64,000 nucleotides of DNA from positions 16,850 through 80,849 of the forward strand of contig JAHQVJ010000140.1 of NCBI GenBank assembly GCA_019634415.1, written 5' to 3'. Shown here piece after piece: positions 7,932 through 15,987 of the stretch. The stretch's first letter is position 1, and every line of letters begins with the position of its first letter. The DNA comes from Myxococcales bacterium. Its GTDB lineage: Bacteria > Myxococcota_A > UBA796 > GCA-2862545. A program made the translations under genes and the position numbers. The notes under the pieces were generated by a model that was given only the letters and a program-made list of their open reading frames with translations, had not been told where the DNA came from and did no database searches.

Positions 7932-9383
7932 ATGCCTGTCATGCTTCTGCAGGGCCAACGAATCGGTCGTTACGAGATCGTGAGCTTTCTTGGCCAAGGT
8001 GGCATGGCCACGGTGTACAAGGCGCGGCACACGGAGCTCGGCTCGCTGCATGCCCTGAAGCTGCTCCACGTGCATCGGAAGCGAGTCCTGCAGCGGCTGA
8101 TCCAAGAGGGACGCGCCCAGGCGCGCATCGACCACCCCAACGTGGTGCGGGTGACCGACGTGCAGTTCCACGAGGGGTCGCCGGTGCTGGTGATGGAGCT
8201 CGTGGAGGGCCCGTCGCTCAACGTGTGGCAGCACCGCAAGGGGCGCTTGGACCTGGGAACGGCGCTGCGCATGGTGGAGGGCATCGCGCGGGGGCTGCAG
8301 CACGCCCACGCTCACGGCCTGGTGCACCGCGATCTCAAGCCCTCGAACGTGCTGCTCGCCGAGACCGCTCAGGGGCACCTGCCGAAGCTGGTGGACTTCG
8401 GTCTGGTGAAGGTGCTCGACGCCGATCAGGCCTCGTCGGTGACGGTCACGCGGGCGGGGGTTGCGCTGGGCACGCTGCAGTACATCGCGCCCGAGCAGGT
8501 GCGCGACGCCGCCAACGTGGACCATCGCGCCGACCTGTTCTCGCTGGGCTGCATCCTGTACCTGCTGCTGTGTGGGGAGCTGCCGTTCCAGGCCAAGAAC
8601 CTCCTGGAGATGTACCAGGACGTCATGGCGGGTCGGTACGTGCCGGCCCATCGCCTGGTGCCGGGGCTGCCCCGGGAGCTCGAGGTGCTGGTGGACGGCC
8701 TGCTGCAGGCGGATCCGGACCGGCGGATCCAGGACTGCGAGGAGGTGCTCCTGCGGCTGTCCGATCCGTCCATCCGCATGGTGGTGGGGCCTCACACGCT
8801 GCGTCCCGGTGATCTGCTCCGCACGGCTGCGGAGTCGGGAGACGTCTGGGCCGGCACCTATGGCGAGGACCCCGCGGTTCGCTTCGAGGGGCGGCGGCCT
8901 CGACCGGATCGATGGATCTCGGCGGCCTTGGGCGTGCCGTTGCTGGCGGCGAGCCTGGGGTGGGCGGTGGTGGAGGCTCCCGAGCCGGTGGCGACGCCTG
9001 CGCGCGTCGAGGTGCCCGTTGCGGCTCCCGACCGGGCTGCGGTCCGTGTGGCGCCCGAGCCACCCACGCCCGTGGTGTCGTCGGAGGAGGCTGTGGATGC
9101 GCCTCTCCCGATCCCCGTCGCGCCGCGGTGGCCGCAGGTGTCGGTGACGGGAGACGCGAGCCGCGTGTGGCTGGTGCGGGAGGGGCAGCGCTACGACATG
9201 CCCGGTCGCGTTCCGCCGGGGGACTACGAGATCGTGGCGATGTTCCCTGGCAGCGAGCCCGTCCAGGCAGGTCGCGTCGCGGTCCCCGAGTCCCGACGGA
9301 TCGCCTGTGCAGCCTTCATGGCGCAGTGCAGAGCGGTGACGGTCGAGGAACGGTTCGTAGATCCGGAAGACGATCTCCGGTAG
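7932..9383 (+). CDS. Transmembrane Ser/Thr protein kinase with C-terminal CX6C module
   Basis: A bacterial Hanks-type kinase of 483 residues. It has a complete glycine loop LGQGGMATV (residues 20-28), ATP-binding Lys43, catalytic HRDLKPSN with Asp134, DFG with Asp155, and a membrane span around 328-348 (WISAALGVPLLAASLGWAVV). A Pro/Val-rich linker follows. The extracytoplasmic end is a ~75-residue module containing GDASRVWLVR, PGRVPPGDYEIVAMF and the pair C-AAFMAQ-C. This module recurs in three other kinases of the window and resembles a PEGA-type beta-sandwich. ATG 7932 is preferred because GGAAGG lies 5 bases upstream; ATG 7941 is also possible. It reads in tandem with another kinase 9 bases downstream, suggesting an operon. 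Confidence 0.92.
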   Translation: MPVMLLQGQRIGRYEIVSFLGQGGMATVYKARHTELGSLHALKLLHVHRKRVLQRLIQEGRAQARIDHPNVVRVTDVQFHEGSPVLVMELVEGPSLNVWQHRKGRLDLGTALRMVEGIARGLQHAHAHGLVHRDLKPSNVLLAETAQGHLPKLVDFGLVKVLDADQASSVTVTRAGVALGTLQYIAPEQVRDAANVDHRADLFSLGCILYLLLCGELPFQAKNLLEMYQDVMAGRYVPAHRLVPGLPRELEVLVDGLLQADPDRRIQDCEEVLLRLSDPSIRMVVGPHTLRPGDLLRTAAESGDVWAGTYGEDPAVRFEGRRPRPDRWISAALGVPLLAASLGWAVVEAPEPVATPARVEVPVAAPDRAAVRVAPEPPTPVVSSEEAVDAPLPIPVAPRWPQVSVTGDASRVWLVREGQRYDMPGRVPPGDYEIVAMFPGSEPVQAGRVAVPESRRIACAAFMAQCRAVTVEERFVDPEDDLR

Positions 9384-9392
9384 ACGTGTCGG

Positions 9393-10799
9393 ATGTTGCG
9401 GCGCGGTGCCACATTCGGACCCTACGTCATCGTCGGTCAGGTCGGCGAGGGGCGTGCCGCTGCGGTGTACCGCGTGCGTCATCAGGTGCTGGGCTCCGTG
9501 CACGCCCTGAAGGTGAACACCTTCGAGACGGACGAGGCGAAGGTGCGCCTGCGCCTGGAGGGCAAGCGGCAGGCCTCGGTGCGGCATCCGAACGTGGTGA
9601 GCGTGACGGACGTGCTGGACGTGGGCCAACGAACGGCCCTGGTGATGGAGTACGTGAAGGGATCGACCCTTCGGGTGCTGCTCCGCACGCGGGTCCTCAC
9701 CCTGGATCAGGCGCTGCAGCTGTACGCCAGCATCGTGCGGGGTGTGCAGGCCGTGCACGACGCGGGGCTGGTCCATCGCGACCTCAAGCCCGCGAACGTG
9801 CTGCTGGGCTCTTCCGGGGAGGGTGTGCTGCCGAAGATCGGAGACTTCGGCCTGGCCATCGAGCAGGGCCAGTCGATCGCCGACGAGCGAGGTCCGATGG
9901 GCACGCCGCAGTACATGGCGCCGGAGCAGCTCGCGCAGCACTCGAACATCGACGCGCGGGCCGACCTGTTCGCGCTGGGGTGCATCCTGTACGAGCTGGT
10001 GGCGGGCCGCCCCCCCTTCGAGGGGGGCAACCTGGTGGCGGTGGCGGCTGCGGTCCGCACGGGCCAGTACAGCACTCCGCGCCTGTGGGCCCCCGACACC
10101 CCCGACGTGGTGGTGGGCGTGATCGATCGACTGCTGCGGGTGGACGTGGGGGATCGCCTGCCGAGCTGCGAGCAGCTTCTTGCCATGCTGTACGGCAGCG
10201 CAGAGGGGGAGGTGGGGCAGCCGGTGCGCCTGGGGGAGGTGGCGCTCCGTCCCTCGTTGGCGAGCCAAGAGGCGACGGTGATCCGGTCGCCGAGCACGGT
10301 GCAGTCCGTGATTCCCCAGCCTGCGCCCCTCCTGGCGATGAAGCGAAGGGCTCCGGTATGGCGGGTGCCGTGGAGTGCCGTTGCGCTGGCCTCCGTGGTG
10401 CTGGGGGTCGTGGTGCTGGCGGGGGTGGTGCTGCTGCTGTGGCGAACCCCAGCCGAGCCGGATCCCGCTCTGCAGACGGCGGTGGACCTGCCGCGGGAGG
10501 TGCCGGCACCCACGCTGTCGCCCGAGCCCGAGCCGGCCCCTCCCGTGGTGCCGGTGCCGGCGCCTGGTCCCGTGCCCGCGGCGACGGGTCACTTCTCGGT
10601 GGAGGGGGACGCGGAGGTGCAGCTGCGCGATGCACAGGACGTGCTGGTGGAGGCGGGAGCGCTGCCTGCGGGCACCTACCGCTGGGAGGCGCGGTTCGCG
10701 GCCTCGGGCCGGCGGACGAGCGGGGTCGTGGAGCTTCGGGCGGATCAGCGCGTGGTGCTGCGTTGCTCCTCGTTCGCGATGCGCTGCATCACCAGGTGA
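9393..10799 (+). CDS. Transmembrane Ser/Thr protein kinase with C-terminal CX6C module
   Basis: 468 residues. The kinase domain occupies residues ~10-265. Its glycine loop is altered (VGEGRAAAV, third Gly lost), Lys40 is present, HRDLKPAN gives catalytic Asp130, and DFG gives Asp151. A strong membrane span follows around residues 325-350 (ALASVVLGVVVLAGVVLLLW), then a Pro/Glu-rich linker. The extracytoplasmic end carries GDAEVQLRDA, ALPAGTYRWEARF and the terminal C-SSFAMR-C. The gene starts 9 bases after the previous kinase stops, and the two are probably co-transcribed and act in one signalling chain. Its last 11 bases overlap the convergent gene. Confidence 0.92.
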   Translation: MLRRGATFGPYVIVGQVGEGRAAAVYRVRHQVLGSVHALKVNTFETDEAKVRLRLEGKRQASVRHPNVVSVTDVLDVGQRTALVMEYVKGSTLRVLLRTRVLTLDQALQLYASIVRGVQAVHDAGLVHRDLKPANVLLGSSGEGVLPKIGDFGLAIEQGQSIADERGPMGTPQYMAPEQLAQHSNIDARADLFALGCILYELVAGRPPFEGGNLVAVAAAVRTGQYSTPRLWAPDTPDVVVGVIDRLLRVDVGDRLPSCEQLLAMLYGSAEGEVGQPVRLGEVALRPSLASQEATVIRSPSTVQSVIPQPAPLLAMKRRAPVWRVPWSAVALASVVLGVVVLAGVVLLLWRTPAEPDPALQTAVDLPREVPAPTLSPEPEPAPPVVPVPAPGPVPAATGHFSVEGDAEVQLRDAQDVLVEAGALPAGTYRWEARFAASGRRTSGVVELRADQRVVLRCSSFAMRCITR

Positions 10800-11652
10800 T
10801 CACCACGGCCGTGCCCAGACCCACGGCGGTCAGCCCTGCCAGGCTGGAGGCGACGACGAGTCCGTTCGTGCGTGCGTGCAGACCAGGGAGACGATCGTCG
10901 GAGGTGAGGGGGTCGTCGTAGACGGCTCGCGTCCGGGCGGCGGCTCCGTACATGGCGATGCCGGCGAGGGCGGTGGCGCCCGCTCCGACGAGCAACGGCA
11001 CGGGGCGGCGTCGCGGCGGGGGGGGTGGGCTCGGTGGACCGTCGCGCAGTGGACCGGCGGCCAGGGCGACCTCGGCGGGTGGCGGTGGCGGTGGCACCAC
11101 CTCGTACGTGGGCAGCGTGTCGGTGTGGCGCGCGTAGGTTGTCCACAGCAGGGTGCCGTCGCTCGATTGCAGCTGTACGATCGCAGGCCAGGCCGTGGGG
11201 CGCAGAGGGGTGGCGCGGCCGTCCACGAACAGGGCAGCCTCGGCCGGAGGAGGCTGCTCCTCGAGGTCGGCGGCGTCCAGATCCATCGCCAGGTAGTCCT
11301 CGAGCACCGGTGAGCCGGGCGGCACCACCGATGCGTCGAACGCGAAGAGGGGATCGGCGGTGCGAGCGGCAGCAAAGGCGCGGACGGTGTCGACGCTGCG
11401 CTCCCCGAACGCGCGCAGCCCCTCCACCCGATGGATGGCGGCGGCCAGCTGCGGCGGCACCAGGCTGTCGAGGCACGGCAGCTCGGCGCGAAGGGTGTCG
11501 CTGGCCTCCAGGAACTGGTCGATGTCGAGGGCGCCGAAGGCGGTGTGGGCCCGATCGGCGTGGGCCTGCAGCTGCGCAGGCGCCGTGGATTCTTCGCAGT
11601 CCGCCGCGTGGGCAGCGGACCACACGGTGAGCCAGAGCCATTCAGCAGCCAC
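10789..11652 (-). CDS. Secreted/membrane protein of unknown function
   Basis: 287 residues from GTG 11652, which overlaps the end of the large repeat lipoprotein gene by 11 bases. The short hydrophobic start (MAAEWLWLTVWSAAHAADC) looks like a signal peptide. The next ~150 residues are helical with tetratricopeptide-like spacing (QLQAHADRAHTAFGALDIDQFLEASDTLRAEL split around Pro/Cys). Then come a beta-like stretch (AALFVDGRATPLRPTAWPAI), a poly-Pro linker, and two C-terminal membrane spans (VPLLVGAGATALAGIAMYGAA; LVVASSLAGLTAVGLGTAVVI). Myxobacterial genomes contain many such proteins near kinases, but no function is known. Translational coupling suggests it works with the repeat lipoprotein. 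Confidence 0.75.
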   Translation of the reverse strand: MAAEWLWLTVWSAAHAADCEESTAPAQLQAHADRAHTAFGALDIDQFLEASDTLRAELPCLDSLVPPQLAAAIHRVEGLRAFGERSVDTVRAFAAARTADPLFAFDASVVPPGSPVLEDYLAMDLDAADLEEQPPPAEAALFVDGRATPLRPTAWPAIVQLQSSDGTLLWTTYARHTDTLPTYEVVPPPPPPAEVALAAGPLRDGPPSPPPPPRRRPVPLLVGAGATALAGIAMYGAAARTRAVYDDPLTSDDRLPGLHARTNGLVVASSLAGLTAVGLGTAVVITW

Positions 11653-14600
11653 TGTCGTCCTTGCTGTCGAGGGGGTCGCAGCCGGCGTCGAGCTCGTCGC
11701 CGTCGTCGGTTCCACCGCCGTCGCTGTCGACGTCGAGGGGGTCGGTGCCCCAGATCACCACCTCGGCACCGTCCGTGAGGCGGTCGCCGTCGGTGTCGCG
11801 GAGATCCTTGTCGGTTCCGCGAGTGTTCTCGTCGCCGTTGGACAGGCCGTCGGAGTCCTTGTCGCCTGGTGAGCTCCCGTCGCAGTCGTTGCCGGCGCCA
11901 TCGCCGTCGTCGTCGAGCTGGGTGGGGTTGGCGGTGAGCGGGCAGTTGTCGCACAGGTTGCCCACGTCGTCGGCGTCCTCGTCACCGCCCGCGTCCACCG
12001 GGTCGTCGGGGCAGAGATCGGTGGCGTCGGGGATCCCGTCGCCGTCGCGATCGGCTCCGGTGTCGCCGGTGGGCGTGTCGCACAGGCCGCCGTCCACCGC
12101 TCCGTCGCAGTCGTTGTCGACGGAGTCGCAGATCTCGGTGGCCTGGGGCTGGATGGCGGCATCGGAGTCGTCGCAGTCCTGTGCGTTCTCGGCCTCGCCC
12201 TGCGACGGCAGGCAGGCGGCGTTGCCGTTGTCGGCCACCACCGCGCCGTCGTCGCGGCCGAAGCCGTCCCCGTCGGCGTCGACGTAGCACAGGCGCACGC
12301 CGTCACAGTCCTCGTCGATGCCGTTTCCGGGTAGCTCGGTGGCGATGGGCGAGATGGCGGCGTCGGTGTCGTCGCAGTCCCCGGAGGTGGTCGTGGTTGC
12401 GGGGGGCGCCGTGCAGGCCGCCGTGTCGTTGCTGGCGTCGCCGTAGCCGTCGCCATCGACGTCTGCGTACCAGACGGGAGCGCCCGTGAGACCGGGATCG
12501 TCGTCGTCTGTGCGTCCGTCGCAGTCGTCGTCGTCGCCGTTGCAGGTCTCGGCTGCACCCGGGAACACGGTGCTATCGGTGTCGTCGCAGTCGTCGTCGA
12601 GGTCGGAGTAGCCATCGGGGGCCGCGCAGTCGTCCACGGCCGCCGTGCTGTCGCCGTGCCCGTCACCGTCGCTGTCGAGGTACCAGGTGTAGAGCACCAC
12701 GCCGTCGTCGACCTTGGAGTTGCAGTCGTTGTCGACCTTGTCGCACTGCTCCGGTGCACCTGGGTACACCGTGGCGGCGGCGTCGTCGCAGTCGGTGTCG
12801 TCGCTCACGTAGGCCAGCGGCGCGAAGCACGCCACCAGCGTGTCGGCGGCGTCCCCGTAGCCGTCGTCGTCGACGTCTGCGTACCAGTCCGCGGCATCGG
12901 TGACGTCGGGGTCGTCGTCGTCGACGAGGCCGTCGCAGTCGTCGTCGCGTCCGTCGCACTCCTCGGTCTCGCCCGGGTTGACCTTGAAGTCGCCATCGTC
13001 GCAGTCGGTGTCGTCGAGCACGTGGCCCGGTGGTGCCGTGCACGCCACCACCTGCTGCGCGGGATCGCCGTAGCTGTCGCCGTCCAGATCGGCCCAGCTG
13101 GTGACCGCCCCCTGCAGGTCGGGATCGAGATCGTCGGCCAGTGCATCGCAGTCGTCGTCGAGGCCGTTGCAGACCTCGGCTGCCCCTGGGTAGGCGGTGG
13201 CGCGCTGGTCGTCGCAGTCGGTGGCATCGTCCACCCAGCCGGGGCGCGCGTCGCAGGCGAGGGTGGTGATGGATGGATCGCCGAAGGCGTCGCCGTCCAG
13301 ATCGAGGTGCCAGGTGGCTGCGAGCACGTCGCTGTCGCTGTCGTCGGTGAGTCCGTCGCAGTCGTTGTCGACGTCGTCGCACGTCTCGGAGGCGTTCGGG
13401 TGGCGGTCGGCATCGGTGTCGTCGCAGTCCCCAGCGAACAGCACGTGGCCGCTGGGAGCGTCGCACTGGGTCACCGCGACGGTTCCGTCGCCGAAGCCGT
13501 CTCCGTCTCCGTCGTCGTACCAGGTGGGATCGTTCTCGTCGGTCTTGCCGTCACAGTCGTTGTCGAGGGTGTCGCACAGCTCGGGATGGCCCGGGAAGCG
13601 CGTGGCGTCGGTGTCGTCGCAGTCCCCCGGCTGATCGGCGGTGCCCGCAGGTGCCGCGCAGCTGTTCGCGCTCAGGCCATCGCCAAAGCCGTCTCCGTCT
13701 CCGTCGTCGTACCAGGCCGTGGTGGTGGACGCGTCGAGGCTGCCGTCGTCGTCGTCGATGCGGCCGTCGCAGTCGTCGTCGGTGCCGTTGCACACCTCCG
13801 AGGCGTCGGGATGGACGTTCGCATCCAGGTCGTTGCAGTCGGTGGCCAGCGCCTCGTGGTCCGGCGGTCGGATGCAGGACGACACCAGCTGGGTGGGCCT
13901 GCCGAAGCCGTCTCCGTCGCCATCGAAGGCCCACACCGGTGCGCCGATGCGGTCGGGATCGAGATCATCGAGGAGCCCGTCGCAGTCCTCGTCGACGGGA
14001 CCACACAGCTCTGGCGCCGAGGGCGACACCAAGGGGTCGTCGTCGTCGCAGTCGTCGGGGAGAGGCGCCGTTCCTCCCGGCTGGTTGCAGGCCGTCACGT
14101 TGGCCAGAGACCCGCCGTGCCCGTCGCCGTCCAGGTCGATCCACCAGGTGTGGGCGAGCACGTCGGGATCGGTGTCGTCGGTCTGTCCATCGCAGTCGTC
14201 GTCGACCTGGTTGCAGACCTCGGGAGCCGCGGGGTGCACGTCGGATGCCGTGTCGTCGCAGTCCCCGTCTGTCGGAGCCGCGCCCAACACCCTCGCGCAG
14301 GTGGTCTGAAGCACGGCACCTGCTCCGAATCCGTCCGCATCTGCGTCGGTGAACCAGTCGACGGACTCCGATACCTCGTCGACCGACCCATCGCAGTCGT
14401 TGTCGACGCCGTCGCAGAGCTCGGCGGCGCCTGGATAGGCCAGGGAGTCCACGTCGTCGCAGTCCGTGGCGGTGGCCACGTGCCTGGGGGGAGCGACGCA
14501 GGAGGCCTCGGACGCCTCGGCGGCGTCTCCGGCTCCGTCGCCATCGGTGTCGGCGTACCAGACCGAGGCCGTGCTGCGATCGAGATCGGGATCGGCGTCG

Positions 14601-15685
14601 TCCACCAGGCCGTCGCAGTCCTCGTCGAGCCCGTCGCACGTCTCGGAGGCACCAGGGTTGATCCCCAGGTCGCCGTCGTCGCAGTCGCCTGGCACGGCGG
14701 CATAGTCTGCTGGCTGGGCGCAGGAGACGACCACGGAGGAGGAGGCGCCGAAGCCGTCGCCGTCGGTGTCCGCATACCAGCGGGGTCGGGCCGTCACCAG
14801 CGGGTCGTCGTCGTCCACGTCGAGGTTGCAGTTGTTGTCGATGCCGTCGCACAGCTCCAGCGCGAGGGGATGGATCAGCGTGTTCTCGTCGTCGCAGTCC
14901 GTCCCCTGGGCCACCATCCCTTTCGGTCGGGTGCACGAAGCCATGGCCGACAGGGCGTCGCCGAATCCATCGGCGTCGGCATCGGTGAACCACATCGGGG
15001 CGTCCGCTGCCCCATCGTCGACGGACCGATTGCAGTCGTCGTCGACGCCGTTGCAGAGCTCCTCGGCCACGGGCGAGACCATGGCGTCGTCGTCGTCGCA
15101 GTCGCTGTGATCACGCACGTGCTGCGGCGACGGCGGCAGGCAGGAGGCCGTGACCTCTGAAGCGTCGCCGAAGGTGTCGCCGTCGAGATCGATGGCCCAG
15201 GTGGCCGCTGGGTTCGCCTCGGGATCCGTGTCGTCGCAGTCGGTGTCGTTACCGACGGTGCCCGGCGGTCGGGCACATGCCTCGACGGGCGTCGCGGGGT
15301 CTCCGAACCCGTCGCCATCTGTGTCGCGCCACCACGTCTGGACGACGAGCCCGTCGTCGGGCGTCCCGTCGCAGTTCTGATCGATGCCGTCGCAGAGCTC
15401 TGTGGCCCCAGGGAAGATGGACGGGGCATCGTCGTCGCAGTCGGTGGCATCGGAGACGAACCCCTCGGGTGCGGCGCAGGCGTCGATGGACGTGTCCCGA
15501 TCGCCATAGCCGTCCCCGTCGGCGTCGAGGTGGAACGAGGACGGCGAGCTGATGCTGGCGTCGTCGTCGTCGCAATCCTCCGGGCGCAGGACCCCGTCCC
15601 CGTCGTTGTCGAAGCGCTCGTTGGCTCGCTCCTGGGTGATCCAGACGCAGCCAGGCATCAACAAAACGAGCGCAACACGCAGCAC
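11642..15685 (-). CDS. Giant lipoprotein with ~17 MopE-type metal-binding repeats
   Basis: I choose GTG 15685 (1347 residues) because it is preceded by GGAG at 5 bases and opens directly into a lipoprotein signal ending LLMPGC; the longer open frame upstream is AT-rich intergenic sequence. The mature protein has about seventeen ~70-residue repeats. Each has the pattern WYaDtDGDGfGD, ~15 residues, a Cys, GDCDD, a short spacer, then CDGxDnDCDGxxDD. These match the putative metal-binding (MopE-type) repeat of surface proteins, with EF-hand-like DxDxDG loops. The last ~150 residues switch to thrombospondin type 3-like calcium loops (DRDGDGIPD, DKDSDGLSNGDENTRG). It should be outer-membrane anchored, calcium-binding and cystine-rich. 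Its role (adhesion, matrix or metal capture) is not known. Confidence 0.92.
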   Translation of the reverse strand: MLRVALVLLMPGCVWITQERANERFDNDGDGVLRPEDCDDDDASISSPSSFHLDADGDGYGDRDTSIDACAAPEGFVSDATDCDDDAPSIFPGATELCDGIDQNCDGTPDDGLVVQTWWRDTDGDGFGDPATPVEACARPPGTVGNDTDCDDTDPEANPAATWAIDLDGDTFGDASEVTASCLPPSPQHVRDHSDCDDDDAMVSPVAEELCNGVDDDCNRSVDDGAADAPMWFTDADADGFGDALSAMASCTRPKGMVAQGTDCDDENTLIHPLALELCDGIDNNCNLDVDDDDPLVTARPRWYADTDGDGFGASSSVVVSCAQPADYAAVPGDCDDGDLGINPGASETCDGLDEDCDGLVDDADPDLDRSTASVWYADTDGDGAGDAAEASEASCVAPPRHVATATDCDDVDSLAYPGAAELCDGVDNDCDGSVDEVSESVDWFTDADADGFGAGAVLQTTCARVLGAAPTDGDCDDTASDVHPAAPEVCNQVDDDCDGQTDDTDPDVLAHTWWIDLDGDGHGGSLANVTACNQPGGTAPLPDDCDDDDPLVSPSAPELCGPVDEDCDGLLDDLDPDRIGAPVWAFDGDGDGFGRPTQLVSSCIRPPDHEALATDCNDLDANVHPDASEVCNGTDDDCDGRIDDDDGSLDASTTTAWYDDGDGDGFGDGLSANSCAAPAGTADQPGDCDDTDATRFPGHPELCDTLDNDCDGKTDENDPTWYDDGDGDGFGDGTVAVTQCDAPSGHVLFAGDCDDTDADRHPNASETCDDVDNDCDGLTDDSDSDVLAATWHLDLDGDAFGDPSITTLACDARPGWVDDATDCDDQRATAYPGAAEVCNGLDDDCDALADDLDPDLQGAVTSWADLDGDSYGDPAQQVVACTAPPGHVLDDTDCDDGDFKVNPGETEECDGRDDDCDGLVDDDDPDVTDAADWYADVDDDGYGDAADTLVACFAPLAYVSDDTDCDDAAATVYPGAPEQCDKVDNDCNSKVDDGVVLYTWYLDSDGDGHGDSTAAVDDCAAPDGYSDLDDDCDDTDSTVFPGAAETCNGDDDDCDGRTDDDDPGLTGAPVWYADVDGDGYGDASNDTAACTAPPATTTTSGDCDDTDAAISPIATELPGNGIDEDCDGVRLCYVDADGDGFGRDDGAVVADNGNAACLPSQGEAENAQDCDDSDAAIQPQATEICDSVDNDCDGAVDGGLCDTPTGDTGADRDGDGIPDATDLCPDDPVDAGGDEDADDVGNLCDNCPLTANPTQLDDDGDGAGNDCDGSSPGDKDSDGLSNGDENTRGTDKDLRDTDGDRLTDGAEVVIWGTDPLDVDSDGGGTDDGDELDAGCDPLDSKDDSGC

Positions 15686-15987
15686 GAGGGCTCCAGCGAC
15701 TGGAGGAGGGGCAAGAGGGGAGCGAATTATACCTGGACCCACTCCTGCTCTAGATGCAGCTCGCCACGACAGCGTGCAGGTGACCGCGCTCGACGCTAGA
15801 GTGGTTGAAATTCTGGCAACACAGACGGTGTGCGTCACACACTCATGAATGAAAATGTGCTCGTATTCCTGTTTTGGAATCAGGTGTATCGTGGGTGTGT
15901 GCGGTTGCGGTATCGGGTGTTGATTGCATAATAGGCAAGGCGGCAGATCCCGTGGGGTTCGTCGGGAGCCGCCCATCGAGGAGCTTC
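15686..15987. promoter_or_regulatory. AT-richer divergent control region
   Basis: This 302-base gap separates the repeat lipoprotein (leftward) from a kinase gene (rightward) and is the most AT-rich stretch in the first half of the window. On the minus strand a perfect TATAAT (15731 to 15726) lies 41 bases before the GTG, without a convincing -35. On the plus strand TTGCGG (15905-15910), a 16-base spacer and CATAAT (15927-15932) form a plausible sigma-70 promoter 55 bases before the kinase ATG. A perfect palindrome, GTGTG-CGT-CACAC at 15828-15840, is operator-like. A small inverted repeat (ATTCC, 6 bases, GGAAT) sits at 15865-15880. No gene is supported here. Confidence 0.45.

Noticed and set aside
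7692..10592. 966-residue open frame on the minus strand across two kinases
   Set aside because: The plus strand has two complete kinase genes with catalytic motifs; the minus frame is His/Arg-rich low-complexity antisense.
12656..15160. 834-residue open frame on the plus strand opposite the repeat lipoprotein
   Set aside because: It is an antisense shadow of the GTCGTCGCAGTC-type repeats; the product is a monotonous Val/Ala repeat and the opposite frame has clear MopE-type motifs.
11642..15685. Repeats of the lipoprotein gene as a CRISPR or DNA-level repeat array
   Set aside because: The periodicity is protein-coding (~210 bases, variable between units) with conserved amino-acid motifs; there are no uniform short direct repeats and spacers.
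15724..15976. Longer N-terminus for the repeat lipoprotein up to 15976
   Set aside because: The extra residues come from AT-rich intergenic sequence with a TATAAT and palindromes; the GTG at 15685 leads straight into a lipobox signal.
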